From Doryteuthis pealeii (Eukaryota > Mollusca > Cephalopoda > Myopsida > Loliginidae): a stretch of DNA of 64,000 nucleotides. Location: assembly GCA_023376005.1 (NCBI GenBank), contig CM042181.1, positions 15,891,331 through 15,955,330 on the forward strand, given 5' to 3'. The notes below the pieces were generated by a model. That model was not told where the DNA came from. It did no database searches and saw only the letters and a program-made list of their open reading frames with translations. The translations under genes and the position numbers were made by a program. Shown piece by piece: positions 43,331 through 48,240 of the stretch; within the stretch, counting starts at the first letter, position 1; every line of letters begins with the position of its first letter.

Positions 43331-45695
43331 CTTTTTCATATTCTTCAATATTGGAACTTGTGATTTTGTCTTTTTTAGGTTGCCAGTATTGGCACAAAAA
43401 CGATGACACTTGCCAGAAATATATTCTTGAGTTAACACTCTTGGAATATCCATTTTGTCCATGAACAGGAATCTCTCAAGCTGCTGGAGTGTTTTGGCTT
43501 GCTTTGAAAATGGAACAAATGGAATGGGTAAGTTGCTTTCGTCTTAATAGCAGGAGGGGTGAGTCTCAAAGGGGTACGGGGCCAAAATTGGGTGGTTTTT
43601 TAATTATTACTAATCTGCAATCATCTGATGGGCTGCTGTTTAAATTGAAAAATTTTAAAAAAATAATCCCATGATGGGTATTTACCCGACTACTTTTCCA
43701 CGGATGGGTGTGACACGAGGTCGCAAATATGGGGCAAGCCAGCAAGATTTGAACTCTCTATTCAATAATGAGATGCCCTTAATTGTTTATCATTTTTGTT
43801 TCTGTATTAAATGATTAAAATTTAAGTAGGTATTTGGTAATTTTCACCTTTTTTAGTTGTTAAAATTCCCTAGAAATAAGGCAATTAGAGTAACCTCCTT
43901 GACTTTCACTTTGAATCGAGCCGGTAGCTTTTTTGAAGTCTCCGTAACAAAATAAACAAATCTTAGAAACTTTTTCAAAAACGATACAACTGCATGCTTT
44001 AACACAAAATATCATAAAATGTGTTCTTAATAACAATTAAGTTCATTTCAGATTATTTTATGCTAGGGATTTAGCGCAGCTTGACTTTCACTTTGAAACG
44101 AGACTGTAGCCATTTTGAATGATCTGTGCGAAATATACAAATCTTAGAATTGTTTCAAAAACAACTGCATGCTTTAACACAATATAAAATGTGTTTTTCT
44201 TAATAAACATTAAGTTCATTTCCAGACATGCGCACACACAATTTTATGCTAGGAATTTTAACTAAAGGTGAAAATTACCAGTTTTTCTACCCATTTGCTG
44301 TTCTGTAGTAATGAATCTAAGCTTAACTACCACCACAAGTGACCCCCCCCCCCCCCAATAAGTGGCAAAGATGCTGATAGGTATGCATCCTGTGTCCCCT
44401 GATGCACAAAAATCTAAAAGGACACGGTAAAATCATATCATGCATCCGGTGTTTTTTTTCTTCACTCGAAGCAAATGTGTGCATCCCCATGGACGCACTA
44501 AATCAAAAAGCTATCGCATCACTGTAGTGACATAGATTGTCCCTCTAACATTATTTACTAATTCATCTATTTTGTTTTTATAAATTTTTTACTACTACTT
44601 ACTACTGTTGCAGCATGGTTGCGGTTTTCGGCAAGCATCGGAACTCGCGGTCTTCTGCGAGTAAAGCAGAATTGCAGCACAGTTTTTTGTATGCTGGGTC
44701 ATTTGCATGCGATGTGCTATATTAGTACATGGAAGCTCGTGGTGTATGGTTAAAGTCATAGGAAATGGACTCGTCGCCCTGAGTTCAAATCCTGGACATA
44801 GTAATTGCATTTCACTTAGTGCAAATACCTTGGGAAAGGTATGAATTCACTCTCCCCCGCTATGGATAAATAGTAGGGCAGACTGGCTCTTTAACGTTGT
44901 TAGGCACTGGTCCAGAAGGAAAACTCTGAATTCAAACCTGTTAAACTCCGCTTAAGAAATTGACCTTGTGTCACATCCTGCTTGTGCGGAGGGGTTGGTA
45001 AATATATATATTAGTATACATCTAGTACATGAAGAAAGATTTTGATATCATTACACTACCAACCTGGAGGAAGTAAAAGTTGGTAAGTCGCATTGTAATT
45101 GATCCAATATACAAAAAAACTGTGCTGCAATTCTGCTTTACTTGCGAAGTTTGATCCTCACCAAAACCGCCAACCATGCTGCTGCTGCTGCTGCTATACT
45201 ACTACTACTACTATATGAATATTAAAGCAAAATCCAGTTTTGTCATATCTAAAGAAATAGGAGGTAACATTTTCTGTTTAACTATTTGTTTCATTGGAAA
45301 TAATTATTTTCTCTTCCCAGAATGCAATGCTCACTCATCATTCTGGCTACACGAATGAAGAAGCTAAAGAAATGGCCAAAAAACTCAACCAAATGTTATG
45401 GACTCCACATTTTAATCCTGCCAACGAAGTCTACAACAAATATTCACACCAGTAAGTATCAATACTTTCTGTTATTATAACTAGCAAATATATGCACCTC
45501 CATAGGGTGCAAGTATATAAGTTTTAATGTAATAAAATTTGATTTCATTTTTGGACCATTTTTGGTTTTTTCCTCCAATTCTTGCCAAAAAATAACAATG
45601 AAGGAATTAAATAATTTTTCTAAATTTCTTTTTTCAGAGTATTCCTATCGGTAGCAAACATCCCAAAGTTATCCATGGCCCAACTGGACGAATGA
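7045..45695 (+). CDS. CCNB3: Cyclin B3 gene (G2/mitotic cyclin), nine coding exons, gene-level entry
   Basis: Coding exons: 7045-7125, 8111-8224, 9218-9480, 13810-13861, 14681-15013, 17111-17266, 19902-20047, 45321-45451, 45638-45695. All junctions are GT-AG. Restoring one base lost from an A-run in exon 7 gives 1335 nt and 444 aa ending in TGA. B-type cyclins bind and activate CDK1 in the nucleus and are destroyed by APC/C in mitosis. Seen in the protein: basic NLS-like PPVKRTRSK (37-45), D-box-like RAVFGDITN (57-65), KEN (68-70), a low-complexity Ala/Pro/Thr linker, and a cyclin N-box with MRTILMDWLVEVQ (223-235). The five conserved cyclin-core positions are present by alignment with cyclin A: R224, D253, L268, K279, E308. 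The C-terminal cyclin box ends near 444. The FELHHETLYLAAKLVD block and LSYRFLRRY favour B3 over A or B1/B2. The span includes the 20.12-43.6 kb inverted artefact, so the true gene is probably about 15 kb. Confidence 0.9.
8111..8224 (+). CDS. CCNB3: Cyclin B3 exon 2: NLS-like stretch and D-box-like motif (aa 28-65)
   Basis: The acceptor TTTTTCTCAG precedes 8111 and the donor GTGAGT follows 8224. The 38 codons are in phase 0 at both ends. The exon encodes a basic PPVKRTRSK segment, probably nuclear targeting, and ends exactly with RAVFGDITN. That matches the cyclin destruction-box pattern RxxLxxxxN, with Phe in place of Leu as is common in B3 cyclins. The exon lies about 1 kb downstream of exon 1. 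Confidence 0.85.
9218..9480 (+). CDS. CCNB3: Cyclin B3 exon 3: KEN box and Ala/Pro/Thr linker (aa 66-153)
   Basis: The acceptor TATCTCCAG ends at 9217 and the donor GTAAGT starts at 9481. The exon has 263 nt, so the last codon (Glu) is split 2+1 with exon 4. It begins NKKENIKPGK, placing a KEN degradation box (aa 68-70) three residues after the D-box-like motif across the intron. A low-complexity Lys/Ala/Pro/Thr region follows, then an acidic stretch. This disordered linker is where B-type cyclins usually vary. Confidence 0.85.
9541..9995. mobile_element. 455-bp TIR element with 8-bp target duplication (intron 3)
   Basis: Flanked by GTGAAATG at 9533-9540 and 9996-10003. The ends are inverted (GGCAAAACTTGTAAATTGG versus GGCTGAACTTGCAAATCGG on the other strand) and pair for about 110 bp. 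An 8-bp duplication fits hAT-like elements. There is no transposase. Confidence 0.7.
10140..10250 (-). mobile_element. SINE family A 3' fragment
   Basis: Contains GCGAGGGAGTTTATC and GTGCCACACCTACCATCAGC, as in the copy at 63.4-63.6 kb. Confidence 0.55.
10405..10510 (+). mobile_element. Single T-arm SINE unit
   Basis: TAGTGAGTTCGAGTCTCACT, then GGCCTTGTACCATAAC and AAGCTTAGTAAATAAC. It is a lone version of the unit tandemly repeated at 26.2-26.9 kb. Confidence 0.6.
10622..10690 (+). mobile_element. SINE family A fragment
   Basis: CTAGCGCTAGCGAAAAGGG followed by a short CT run and CGCTGTCGGGC, as in the 15.5 kb copies. Confidence 0.45.
10704..10889. mobile_element. 186-bp MITE with about 45-bp near-perfect TIRs
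   Basis: Starts GGCTGAACTTGCACAAAGG and ends with its reverse complement. The TIR continues through TTAGGGTGGCCCAGAAAAA. The outermost bases match those of the 455-bp element at 9541. The interior resembles the 61.7-62.0 kb repeats. Confidence 0.75.
11018..11259. mobile_element. TIR element related to the 1.06-kb element
   Basis: GGACTGCCAATT at one end and its near reverse complement AATTGGCAGTGCTT at the other. The interior shares TTTTACCAAATATCAAGG and ATTATCCGATTTTAAT with 1914-2976. Confidence 0.5.
11643..11817. mobile_element. Possible short MITE
   Basis: ATGCCTTTCC and GGAAAGGCAT bound 175 bp in intron 3. Only the 10-bp inverted ends support it. Confidence 0.3.
11830..12520. other. 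Intron 3 AT-rich stretch
   Basis: Long T-runs (for example 12294-12320 and 12430-12453) with no recognised element. Confidence 0.5.
12524..13127. mobile_element. TIR element with hairpin-bearing ends (intron 3)
   Basis: The ends are AGGCTAGTTAGCCGGTTCCG and, on the other strand, AGGCTATTTAGCCGGTTCCG, continuing into TAAAATAAAC. Just inside each end is a smaller inverted repeat (CGGTAAAATAAAC versus GTTTATTTTACCG-like, 12542-12580 and 13075-13115). No coding frame and no clear target duplication. Confidence 0.6.
13420..13736. mobile_element. 317-bp TIR element, same family as 9541-9995
   Basis: AGCTAAACTTGCAAATTGG faces its inverted copy at the other end. The flanks are GCCTCATC and GCCTCCTC (7 of 8 match). 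The interior shares TCTCAGTTGTTTGTGTTAG with the 455-bp copy. It ends only 73 bp before exon 4. Confidence 0.65.
13810..13861 (+). CDS. CCNB3: Cyclin B3 exon 4, microexon (aa 153-170)
   Basis: A 52-nt exon after the acceptor TTTATTTCCAG, with donor GTATTA at 13862. It completes the split Glu codon and encodes a charged Lys/Glu/Asp linker ending ESGE. It is too short to stand out alone. The call rests on the fact that its phase (1 in, 0 out) is exactly what joins exon 3 to exon 5 in frame. Confidence 0.75.
14040..14285. repeat. Dispersed repeat shared with 62455-62640
   Basis: Both contain CAAATC-GGAGCC-AGTCC and AAGGTGG-GTGATGCTGAAA segments plus GATC(C/A)AAAGGAAAGGTAA or its reverse. The family is unknown. 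A SINE-E scrap (CAAGCCCTAGTACC) precedes it at about 14003-14050. Confidence 0.5.
14681..15013 (+). CDS. CCNB3: Cyclin B3 exon 5: N-terminal cyclin box (aa 171-281)
   Basis: The acceptor CTTTTTCAG ends at 14680 and the donor GTAAGT starts at 15014. It encodes the entry helix (WETEYAKDIFKYYK), then MRTILMDWLVEVQ, the FELHHETLYLAAKLVD block and LVGTAALLIACKFD. R224, D253, L268 and K279 match the conserved cyclin core that packs against CDK. This exon is the strongest single item of evidence for cyclin identity and for the B3 subclass. The ATG at 14639 in the same frame is intronic, upstream of the acceptor. Confidence 0.95.
15125..15360 (+). mobile_element. Diverged copy of the TTAA-flanked element
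   Basis: It aligns in reverse with 32904-33132 (CAGAACCCCATTCCTATAAG, GGGGGCAGATTAGGAAAATG). Ends are less clear, with GAATTAAGAGTTAA at the right. Intron 5. Confidence 0.6.
15385..15715 (+). mobile_element. tRNA-derived SINE family A
   Basis: Head GGTTTAGTTCGGTCGGTAGT (A box) and CCTGGTTTGATACCAGCC (B box). The body includes GGATAGACTCCCTCGC and ends CACACCTACCTTCAGC. It is sense within intron 5. Confidence 0.75.
15725..15960 (+). mobile_element. Second tandem SINE family A copy, shortened
   Basis: Follows the first copy directly. It keeps the B box (CCTGGTTTGATACCGGCC) and 3' end but has a degenerate head. Confidence 0.65.
16252..16681 (+). mobile_element. Candidate solo LTR
   Basis: Begins TGTGTTGGGATTATC and ends GACGTGATGTCTACA, flanked by TAAAC and TAAAT (one mismatch in a 5-bp duplication). 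TATTTAAGCGGG at 16331 could be a TATA-like box. It is GC-richer than the intron around it. No internal retroelement sequence is adjacent. Contig 1 breaks inside the inverted copy of this repeat (23640-23900). Confidence 0.45.
17111..17266 (+). CDS. CCNB3: Cyclin B3 exon 6 (aa 282-333)
   Basis: The acceptor CCTTTTTCAG ends at 17110 and the donor GTGAGT starts at 17267. The 52 codons, in phase 0, encode ERILPQCEDFLYVCDNAY, then a segment with the core Glu (E308 in DMERK), and IPLSYRFLRRYCK, which is characteristic of B3. Three further copies exist: 23064-23219 (-), 39827-39981 (-) and about 40562-40725 (+). All lie in the inverted artefact, and the last two carry indels. Confidence 0.93.
17286..17875 (+). 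repeat. Tandem duplication, period about 295 bp (intron 6)
   Basis: TCGTTTCTTATTGTACTAGC recurs at 17286 and 17581. The following 290 bp align with small differences, including GCACACCCT and TATATTTTCTGTGTAGCATG. Confidence 0.8.
17983..18612 (+). mobile_element. Non-autonomous Helitron, 630 bp (intron 6)
   Basis: Starts TCTTATTATA after an A and ends CTAG before a T. A hairpin (TGCACCC, 3-nt loop, GGGTGCA at 18584-18600) lies 8 nt before CTAG. These are the diagnostic Helitron termini (5' TC, 3' hairpin plus CTRR, insertion in AT). There is no Rep/helicase frame. An independent 630-bp copy lies at 57615-58244. Mirror copies sit in the palindrome arms. Confidence 0.85.
18640..19562 (+). mobile_element. 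Degenerate LINE 3' end with duplicated C-terminal module
   Basis: It encodes fragments such as MVLSHLEFDSPFWNPY (RT thumb-like) and LLSRLHISRTRLTYSYILEQ, then CETCQT and CRFFAHIRNRYFNTSSMKDL, typical of the C-terminus of Jockey/CR1-type pol. The module is present twice (about 18905-19135 and 19137-19360). The 3' tail at 19505-19562 (AGACAGGTTGATATGCCATT, AACC repeats) resembles the tail of the 30-32 kb LINE. Frames are broken. Confidence 0.7.
19902..20047 (+). CDS. CCNB3: Cyclin B3 exon 7, one-base frameshift in this copy (aa 334-382)
   Basis: The acceptor TCTTTTTTAG ends at 19901 and the donor GTAAGT starts at 20048. It encodes the start of the C-terminal cyclin box, with TLARYILELTLLEYPF and AAGCVWLALKMEQMEW. 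It has 146 nt because the A-run after GGCAC is one base short, which shifts the frame near 19920. The antisense copy at 37024-37170 has the intact 147-nt version (49 codons). This is therefore most likely a homopolymer consensus error, not a mutation. Confidence 0.9.
20250..20394 (-). pseudogene. CCNB3: Antisense duplicate of cyclin B3 exon 7 in contig 1 fold-back
   Basis: 145 nt, with single-base losses in a C-run at the donor side and in a T-run nearby. It lies about 200 bp from the forward exon 7, across the fold point near 20125. Confidence 0.75.
23064..23219 (-). pseudogene. CCNB3: Antisense duplicate of cyclin B3 exon 6 in contig 1 fold-back
   Basis: Full 156-nt copy with acceptor and donor on the minus strand, the mirror image of 17111-17266. 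No independent function is implied. Confidence 0.8.
23901..24000. other. Assembly gap of 100 N
   Basis: Exactly 100 N, the usual placeholder for a scaffold join of unknown size. Both flanking contig ends are inverted copies of sequence found elsewhere in the window. Confidence 0.99.
24186..24605 (-). other. Unassigned open frame (mirror of 55693-56031)
   Basis: 139 codons without a recognised domain. The mirrored copy is open for only 112 codons. Adjacent sequence (about 56130-56320 +) also has a short open frame containing IELYAGGHDFYCRSNLRST. No homologue is known to me. It could be a decayed mobile element or an exon. Confidence 0.2.
24650..24930 (+). mobile_element. Two tandem tRNA-SINE (family B) copies
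   Basis: At 24650-24785 and 24815-24930, each with GTGTAATGGTTAGCAAGC, TTTGCAGATCCATTACTATT and a GAGTTTGATCCTTGCTGG-like B box. Mirrored at 55380-55650 on the minus strand. Confidence 0.65.
25119..25363 (-). repeat. LTR-like repeat, copy 1
   Basis: On the minus strand it runs from TGACGAGGAACG to CGACCGCCTCGTAACA and contains CCGAAAATAAAAGC (AATAAA). A diverged copy is at 31131-31357 (+). TG...CA ends suggest an LTR, but no target duplication is visible. Mirrored near 54935-55180. Confidence 0.4.
25364..25768 (+). mobile_element. SINE-E (LINE-tailed)
   Basis: CATCAAGCCCTAGCACCTAT through GTTAGGGTCCCATC to the tail GGCATTAAATGACCCACTGA, then AAAAC repeats. Mirrored at about 54530-54935. Confidence 0.75.
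25926..26040 (+). repeat. Three tandem copies of a roughly 38-bp unit
   Basis: ATCCATGTAATACTATGTGT plus GTCCTCCAAC recurs three times. The mirror arm (54320-54360) has only one copy. Confidence 0.85.
26176..26880 (+). repeat. Nine-copy tandem array of an 82-bp tRNA T-arm/SINE unit
   Basis: Each unit contains GTGAGTTCGATTCTCAC (5-bp stem, 7-nt loop, like a tRNA T-arm and Pol III B box), GGGTGCCCCATCCTTCTGGC, CTTGTGCTACATCTAAGC and the palindrome CTAAGCTTAG. Copies start near 26184, 26266, 26348, 26430, 26512, 26594, 26676, 26757 and 26838. No A box is present. The mirror array at 53620-54185 has about eight, several shortened. Confidence 0.9.
27115..27215. mobile_element. Fragment of the GGCTGAACTTGC TIR family
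   Basis: GAAAATTAAAACTGAAAG through GAATTGGGTTACGGTTTTAG matches the arm of 9541-9995. Confidence 0.5.
27760..27932 (+). other. Orphan exon-like segment
   Basis: Bounded by a possible acceptor (CACATAG) and donor (ATGGTGAGTA). It is open for GSEGKDGQKFFMNLAVMSEK and continues to FMGCLCSVM. The reading beyond the donor is hydrophobic. I cannot assign a family. The mirrored copy (about 52570-52740, minus) is the same with frameshifts. Confidence 0.25.
28120..28660 (-). mobile_element. SINE-E, near full length
   Basis: The tail at 28120-28180 matches the LINE 3' end. The body extends to the head GCCCTGTCGGCTGGGGCGTT (reverse of 28632-28651), with CAACAGGTGGCCC. Mirrored at 51880-52395. Confidence 0.75.
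28680..30005. other. Inter-element stretch, nothing firmly recognised
   Basis: Contains an A-run (28811-28830), a GC-richer patch at 29140-29640 with an 83-codon open frame (29238-29489) lacking known motifs, and AT-rich DNA. Confidence 0.35.
30010..30670 (-). mobile_element. LINE 3' fragment (Jockey/CR1-like), copy 1
   Basis: On the minus strand the end of pol is recognisable (an RNase H end with KADKAARKALQTHMSKFKIP, then HKL-type C-terminal residues), followed by a 3' UTR ending GGTTGATATGCCGTTAAAC. It is frameshifted and 5'-truncated. Confidence 0.7.
30723..31130. other. Sequence between LINE copies
   Basis: Open frames on the minus strand (30723-31193, 30935-31411) have no recognisable domain. 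A TATAAAAA lies near 30980 on the + strand. It may be part of the LTR-like repeat unit. Confidence 0.3.
31131..31357 (+). repeat. LTR-like repeat, copy 2
   Basis: TGACGACGAACAACGAAATC to ACTGCCACATTACA, with CTAGTGTGGGATTACAG and CCCGAAAATAAAAGC shared with 25119-25363. Confidence 0.4.
31452..32300 (-). mobile_element. LINE 3' fragment, copy 2: RNase H and pol C-terminus
   Basis: The minus-strand frame 32297-31992 encodes an RNase H fold segment (ICTDSKSVLLAL and FFWIPSHIGIQGNEKADKA). The next frame, 31995-31552, encodes the pol C-terminus (RLRIGHAHITHSYLLKGE, PVCPTCKVQLTTKHILLNC). The two overlap at ATGA because one base is missing in an A-run, so this is a broken single ORF. The 3' tail at 31452-31520 ends GGTTGATATGCTGTTAAAC. 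It is 5'-truncated as usual for LINEs. It would have made the reverse transcriptase and RNase H for target-primed insertion. Confidence 0.8.
32225..33840. repeat. A-rich tandem block, three imperfect copies
   Basis: GGAGTGGAAAGTCACCTCAA recurs near 32240, 32735 and 33415. CACAAATGCTAACAATAACA recurs near 32428, 33160 and 33596. Long A-runs of up to about 45 bases separate them. Unit length varies (about 500-680) because of A-runs and a 229-bp insertion. Mirrored at about 46680-48250. Confidence 0.75.
32904..33132. mobile_element. 229-bp MITE flanked by TTAA, piggyBac-like
   Basis: TIRs CTCTTAA/TTAAGAG with TTAA at 32900-32903 and 33133-33136. The next tandem copy has the unoccupied site CTTCCTTTAAAGAAG (TTAA 33568-33571), so insertion and target duplication can be read directly. 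A relative lies at 15125-15360. Confidence 0.75.
33850..34816 (-). other. Antisense copy of cyclin B3 3' UTR
   Basis: No gene on the + strand. It is the reverse of about 45696-46680. Confidence 0.6.
34817..34874 (-). pseudogene. CCNB3: Antisense duplicate of cyclin B3 exon 9 (inverted arm)
   Basis: Exact-length (58 nt) copy with stop and acceptor, in the minus arm of the large palindrome. Its sequence is intact. It is best regarded as a duplicate of 45638-45695 created by the fold-back, not as a paralogue. Confidence 0.8.
34981..35029 (+). mobile_element. Helitron 3' end fragment (mirror of 45481-45530)
   Basis: Ends TGCACCCTATGGAGGGTGCA, then TATATTTGCTAG and T. Only the terminus is recognisable. 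It lies in cyclin B3 intron 8. Confidence 0.65.
35059..35189 (-). pseudogene. CCNB3: Antisense duplicate of cyclin B3 exon 8 (inverted arm)
   Basis: A 131-nt intact copy with donor and acceptor on the minus strand, corresponding to 45321-45451. With 34817-34874 and the copies near 37 and 39.8 kb it makes an apparent minus-strand gene that starts only at exon 6. Confidence 0.8.
35295..35946. mobile_element. Inverted-repeat element inside an AGT microsatellite, hosting a SINE
   Basis: Arms 35327-35407 and 35848-35928 are inverted copies (CATGGTTGGCGGTTT, GCAGAATTGCAGCACAGTTT) and carry a T-arm-like TCGAACTCGC. The outer flanks are AGT repeats on the same strand at both sides (35295-35320 and 35929-35946), with AGC units at the left. 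Mirrored at about 44590-45215. Confidence 0.6.
35513..35801 (-). mobile_element. SINE family C with 13-bp target duplication
   Basis: ATGTACTAATATA occurs at 35500-35512 and 35802-35814. The head on the minus strand is GAAGCGCGTGGTGTAATGGT, followed by a B box and tail as at 4190-4470. It is nested in the inverted-repeat element. Mirrored at 44731-45003. Confidence 0.8.
36190..36870 (+). mobile_element. Family B SINE split by a TIR element
   Basis: The head part GGTGGGATAGTTAAGCTTAG (36200-36220) and the B-box and tail part (GAGTTCAAATCTTGCTGG to CTCGTGTCACACCC, 36790-36840) are separated by 36263-36710. Confidence 0.5.
36263..36710. mobile_element. 448-bp TIR element nested in a SINE
   Basis: GGTAATTTTCACCTTTAGTT through AATTCCTAGC faces its inverted copy. 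The interior has two tandem copies around TGAAATGAACTTAATTGTTA. Mirrored at about 43830-44285. Confidence 0.65.
37024..37170 (-). pseudogene. CCNB3: Antisense duplicate of cyclin B3 exon 7, intact reading frame
   Basis: 147 nt with correct splice sites. It is the best-quality version of exon 7 in the window and was used to recognise the one-base loss at about 19920. Confidence 0.8.
39827..39981 (-). pseudogene. CCNB3: Antisense duplicate of cyclin B3 exon 6, one base short
   Basis: 155 nt instead of 156: a T-run in the segment covering aa 303-306 is one base short. The splice sites remain. It belongs to the minus arm of the second palindrome. Confidence 0.75.
40562..40725 (+). pseudogene. 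CCNB3: Error-rich sense copy of cyclin B3 exon 6
   Basis: A recognisable copy after CCCTTTTTCAG with many small insertions and deletions (for example GATAAATGC for GATAATGC, and extra bases near the 3' end). It cannot be translated. The damage is scattered and short, as expected for unpolished long-read consensus. Confidence 0.75.
43379..43527 (+). pseudogene. CCNB3: Error-rich sense copy of cyclin B3 exon 7
   Basis: About 149 nt with acceptor TTTTTTAG and donor GTAAGT kept but several indels inside. It is followed in correct order by exons 8 and 9, so this strand is the natural continuation of the gene. Confidence 0.75.
45321..45451 (+). CDS. CCNB3: Cyclin B3 exon 8 (aa 383-426)
   Basis: The acceptor TCTCTTCCCAG ends at 45320 and the donor GTAAGT starts at 45452. 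The 131 nt leave the last Gln codon split 2+1. It encodes LTHHSGYTNEEAKEMAKKLN and continues through NEVYNKYSHQ, the late helices of the C-terminal cyclin box. It is the only + strand copy and follows the exon 7 copy at 43379-43527 in the correct order. This supports the view that 40.3-56.3 kb is the true continuation of the gene. Confidence 0.9.
45481..45530 (-). mobile_element. Helitron 3' end fragment in intron 8
   Basis: CTAGCAAATATATGCACC with the paired GGGTGCAAG arm. One hairpin base is lost compared with 34981-35029. Confidence 0.6.
45638..45695 (+). CDS. CCNB3: Cyclin B3 exon 9 with stop (aa 427-444)
   Basis: The acceptor CTTTTTTCAG ends at 45637. One base completes the Gln codon, then VFLSVANIPKLSMAQLDE and TGA at 45693-45695. 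This C-terminus resembles the usual B3 ending after KYSH. Intron 8 is only 186 bp and contains a Helitron 3' end fragment. Confidence 0.9.
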
Positions 45696-46662
45696 GCTGC
45701 TGCTGCTGTATACCCATTTCCCCCACCCTCATCGTCTTATCTTTGTACTTACAAAGTGTGTGTAATATAATAATATATTTTTTCTATTCTCAAAGAAAAA
45801 AAAAAGTGATACCGAAAAAGATTTCTAAATCTTTAATAGTCTGTCACTTTTCTCCTTTCTTCTCTTTCTTTCTCTCTTTCCACCATTTTTAGAAAGTTTT
45901 AGATCTTTAATTTTTTGTTTTTTGGGAGCCAGGAGGACGTGTGATTTGTCTCTTTGTGTATCATGTGACCCTTTTGAATGTGACTGATTGGCTATGACTG
46001 CTTATAGTATTCCGACATGCTCTCCACCGATGTTTTTTGTACAGAACATTTTTATGTGAGACACTCACTTTAAACTTTTTAGAAAGAAAGAAAAAATTTT
46101 ATTAGTATTTGTACTAAGATTTATAAAATTTTTTTAAGTGTGGGTGGGAAGAAAACTTTTAAAACATGAATATTAAATATTAAATATTTCGGATTTTTTT
46201 CATTAGTTTGTTAACTTAACAAACTTAATCTTAGATTACTCTATGTACCGTTTTCGATTTGATTGTTTCTTTATTACTAAGATATATATTTTGTTAATTC
46301 TTTTTTTTTTTTTTTTTTAGTGAATTTTCGCGAATTGATTTACTTCTAGAAAGAAATTTCAGCGCATAATCTAAGTTTCTAGTTAATTTTTCTAAATCCT
46401 TTAAAAGAAATGTTATTCAATACGTTAAATCATTTAATCGACAAATATTTTTAGGTCTTAGTTTTTCTTTCTTCTTCCTCTTTTTGTAATGTGAAAAGAT
46501 TTTCTCTTTTTAAAAGAAAAATAACCCAAATCATATCAAAATATGCAAAATAAATCCAAAAGTTTGAAACAAGCAAATCTCAATGTATTCACTCTACCCA
46601 ATTACTTAGTATAATTTATTTCTATTCTCAAAGTTGATGTCAAAACTTCATTTTGTAATAAA
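45696..46662 (+). promoter_or_regulatory. CCNB3: Probable cyclin B3 3' UTR with polyadenylation signals
   Basis: Non-coding sequence downstream of the stop. AATAAA hexamers occur at 46549-46554 and 46657-46662. Which is used cannot be told from sequence. The antisense duplicate lies at about 33850-34816. Confidence 0.35.
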
Positions 46663-46679
46663 TGTATTAAAAAGACAAA

Positions 46680-47666
46680 ACAAAAACTGATTTATTTATT
46701 TTTTGTACTTATTTTATTTTTTTAAGTCTATAACCCCATTAGTTTATAAGGTCACTTAGTTTGTCACTGCTAGCTTCTGCTATTTTAACAAACCAACACT
46801 TTTTTTTGTGTGTGAACTTTTATTGTATCTAACATTAGAATTTCATTGTAATTTCAATATTGAATTTTAAAAAAACAATTTCATGTTATTGTTAGCATTT
46901 TGTGAAAAATTAAACTTTTTTTTCTTCTTTAAAGGAAGCTAGTGGTTGACGAGCAAAAAGTAACCTTTTCATTAATTATTAGACTTGGTTTTTTTTTTTT
47001 TTTTTTTTTTAAAAAAATAATTTAAAGTTTCTGTGATTGGGTGTGCCAATAATGTCAAAATTGTTTGAGGTGACCTTTCCACTCCACACCGAGCCAAAAC
47101 AAAAAACTTGATTTTAATTTATTATTATTTACTTATTTTTTTTTTTTATTTTTTTCTTTTTAAGTCTTCTAATAATTAACCATTAGTTATAAGGTCACTT
47201 TAGGTTGTCATGCTAATTCTGCTAATTTGTAACAAACCGACACTTTTTGTGAACACTTTTTATTGTACTAACATATAGAAATTTCATTGTAATTTCATAT
47301 TGATTTAAAAAACAATTTCATGTATTGGTTAGCCATTTGTGAAAAAATTAAAACTTTTTTTTCTTTAACTCTTAACATCCTGTTGAATTTTCAGTCCAGA
47401 GCCCATTCCTATAAGGATATCTAAAAAAGGCTAAAAAATTTCTTAGGCATCTAAGTTACCTTTATTCCCCTTAAATCGACTTCCTGAATATGTTTACTAT
47501 TCTTTAAACATGGCTATTGTTTTGGGGCGGATTAAGAAAATGAACGAGACTTTCTGGCCGGGGTGGAATAGGTGGGTATAGGCTTTAAGAGTTAAGAACG
47601 CTAGTGGTGACTACAAAAGTAACCTTTATAAATATTAGACTTGAATTTTTTTTTTATTTATTTATT

Positions 47667-47702
<36 letters not shown>

Positions 47703-47960
47703 CTTAAAATTCATTTAATTTTTCTGTGATGGGTTGTGCTAAATAATTGTCAGAATTTGTTTGAAGGTGGACTTTTCCACTCCACACCTGTTATGTTTTA
47801 CAAAAAGTTGCAATACCTTGGAGGGAAGTTGGTTATTCAGTTTGCGCTATCCGGATCAGTCTCTGAATAAAAATCCCTAAAAAACGAATCCCTCAGTAAT
47901 AAAAGGTCCATTTTTGCTGTCAACTTGGCAGCTTCTGCATTCTCATGTTTTGTAAACAAA

Positions 47961-48019
<59 letters not shown>

Positions 48020-48240
48020 ACAATGAATTTTTAATGTTGATACAATATAATTTCAAATGTTCATTTTCTTATAATAAAACTTGATATTGTTAGCATTTGT
48101 GAAATACAATTTTTTTTTTTTTTTTTTTTTTTAAGGAAGCTAGCAGTGATCTTTTATTCTGGAATGTTTTTAGACTATTCCCTTTTTTCCTTAATTAATT
48201 TAATATTAAAAAATTTTTCCAGTTTGAATTGCTTGGCTAA
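46680..48240. repeat. Mirror of the A-rich tandem block, T-rich here
   Basis: Reverse of 32.2-33.8 kb with long T-runs (47671-47700, 47968-48015). Low consensus quality. Confidence 0.65.

Noticed and set aside
43243..43464. 73-codon frame over exon 7 copy
   Set aside because: It reads a T-run and then exon 7 out of its proper frame because of indels.
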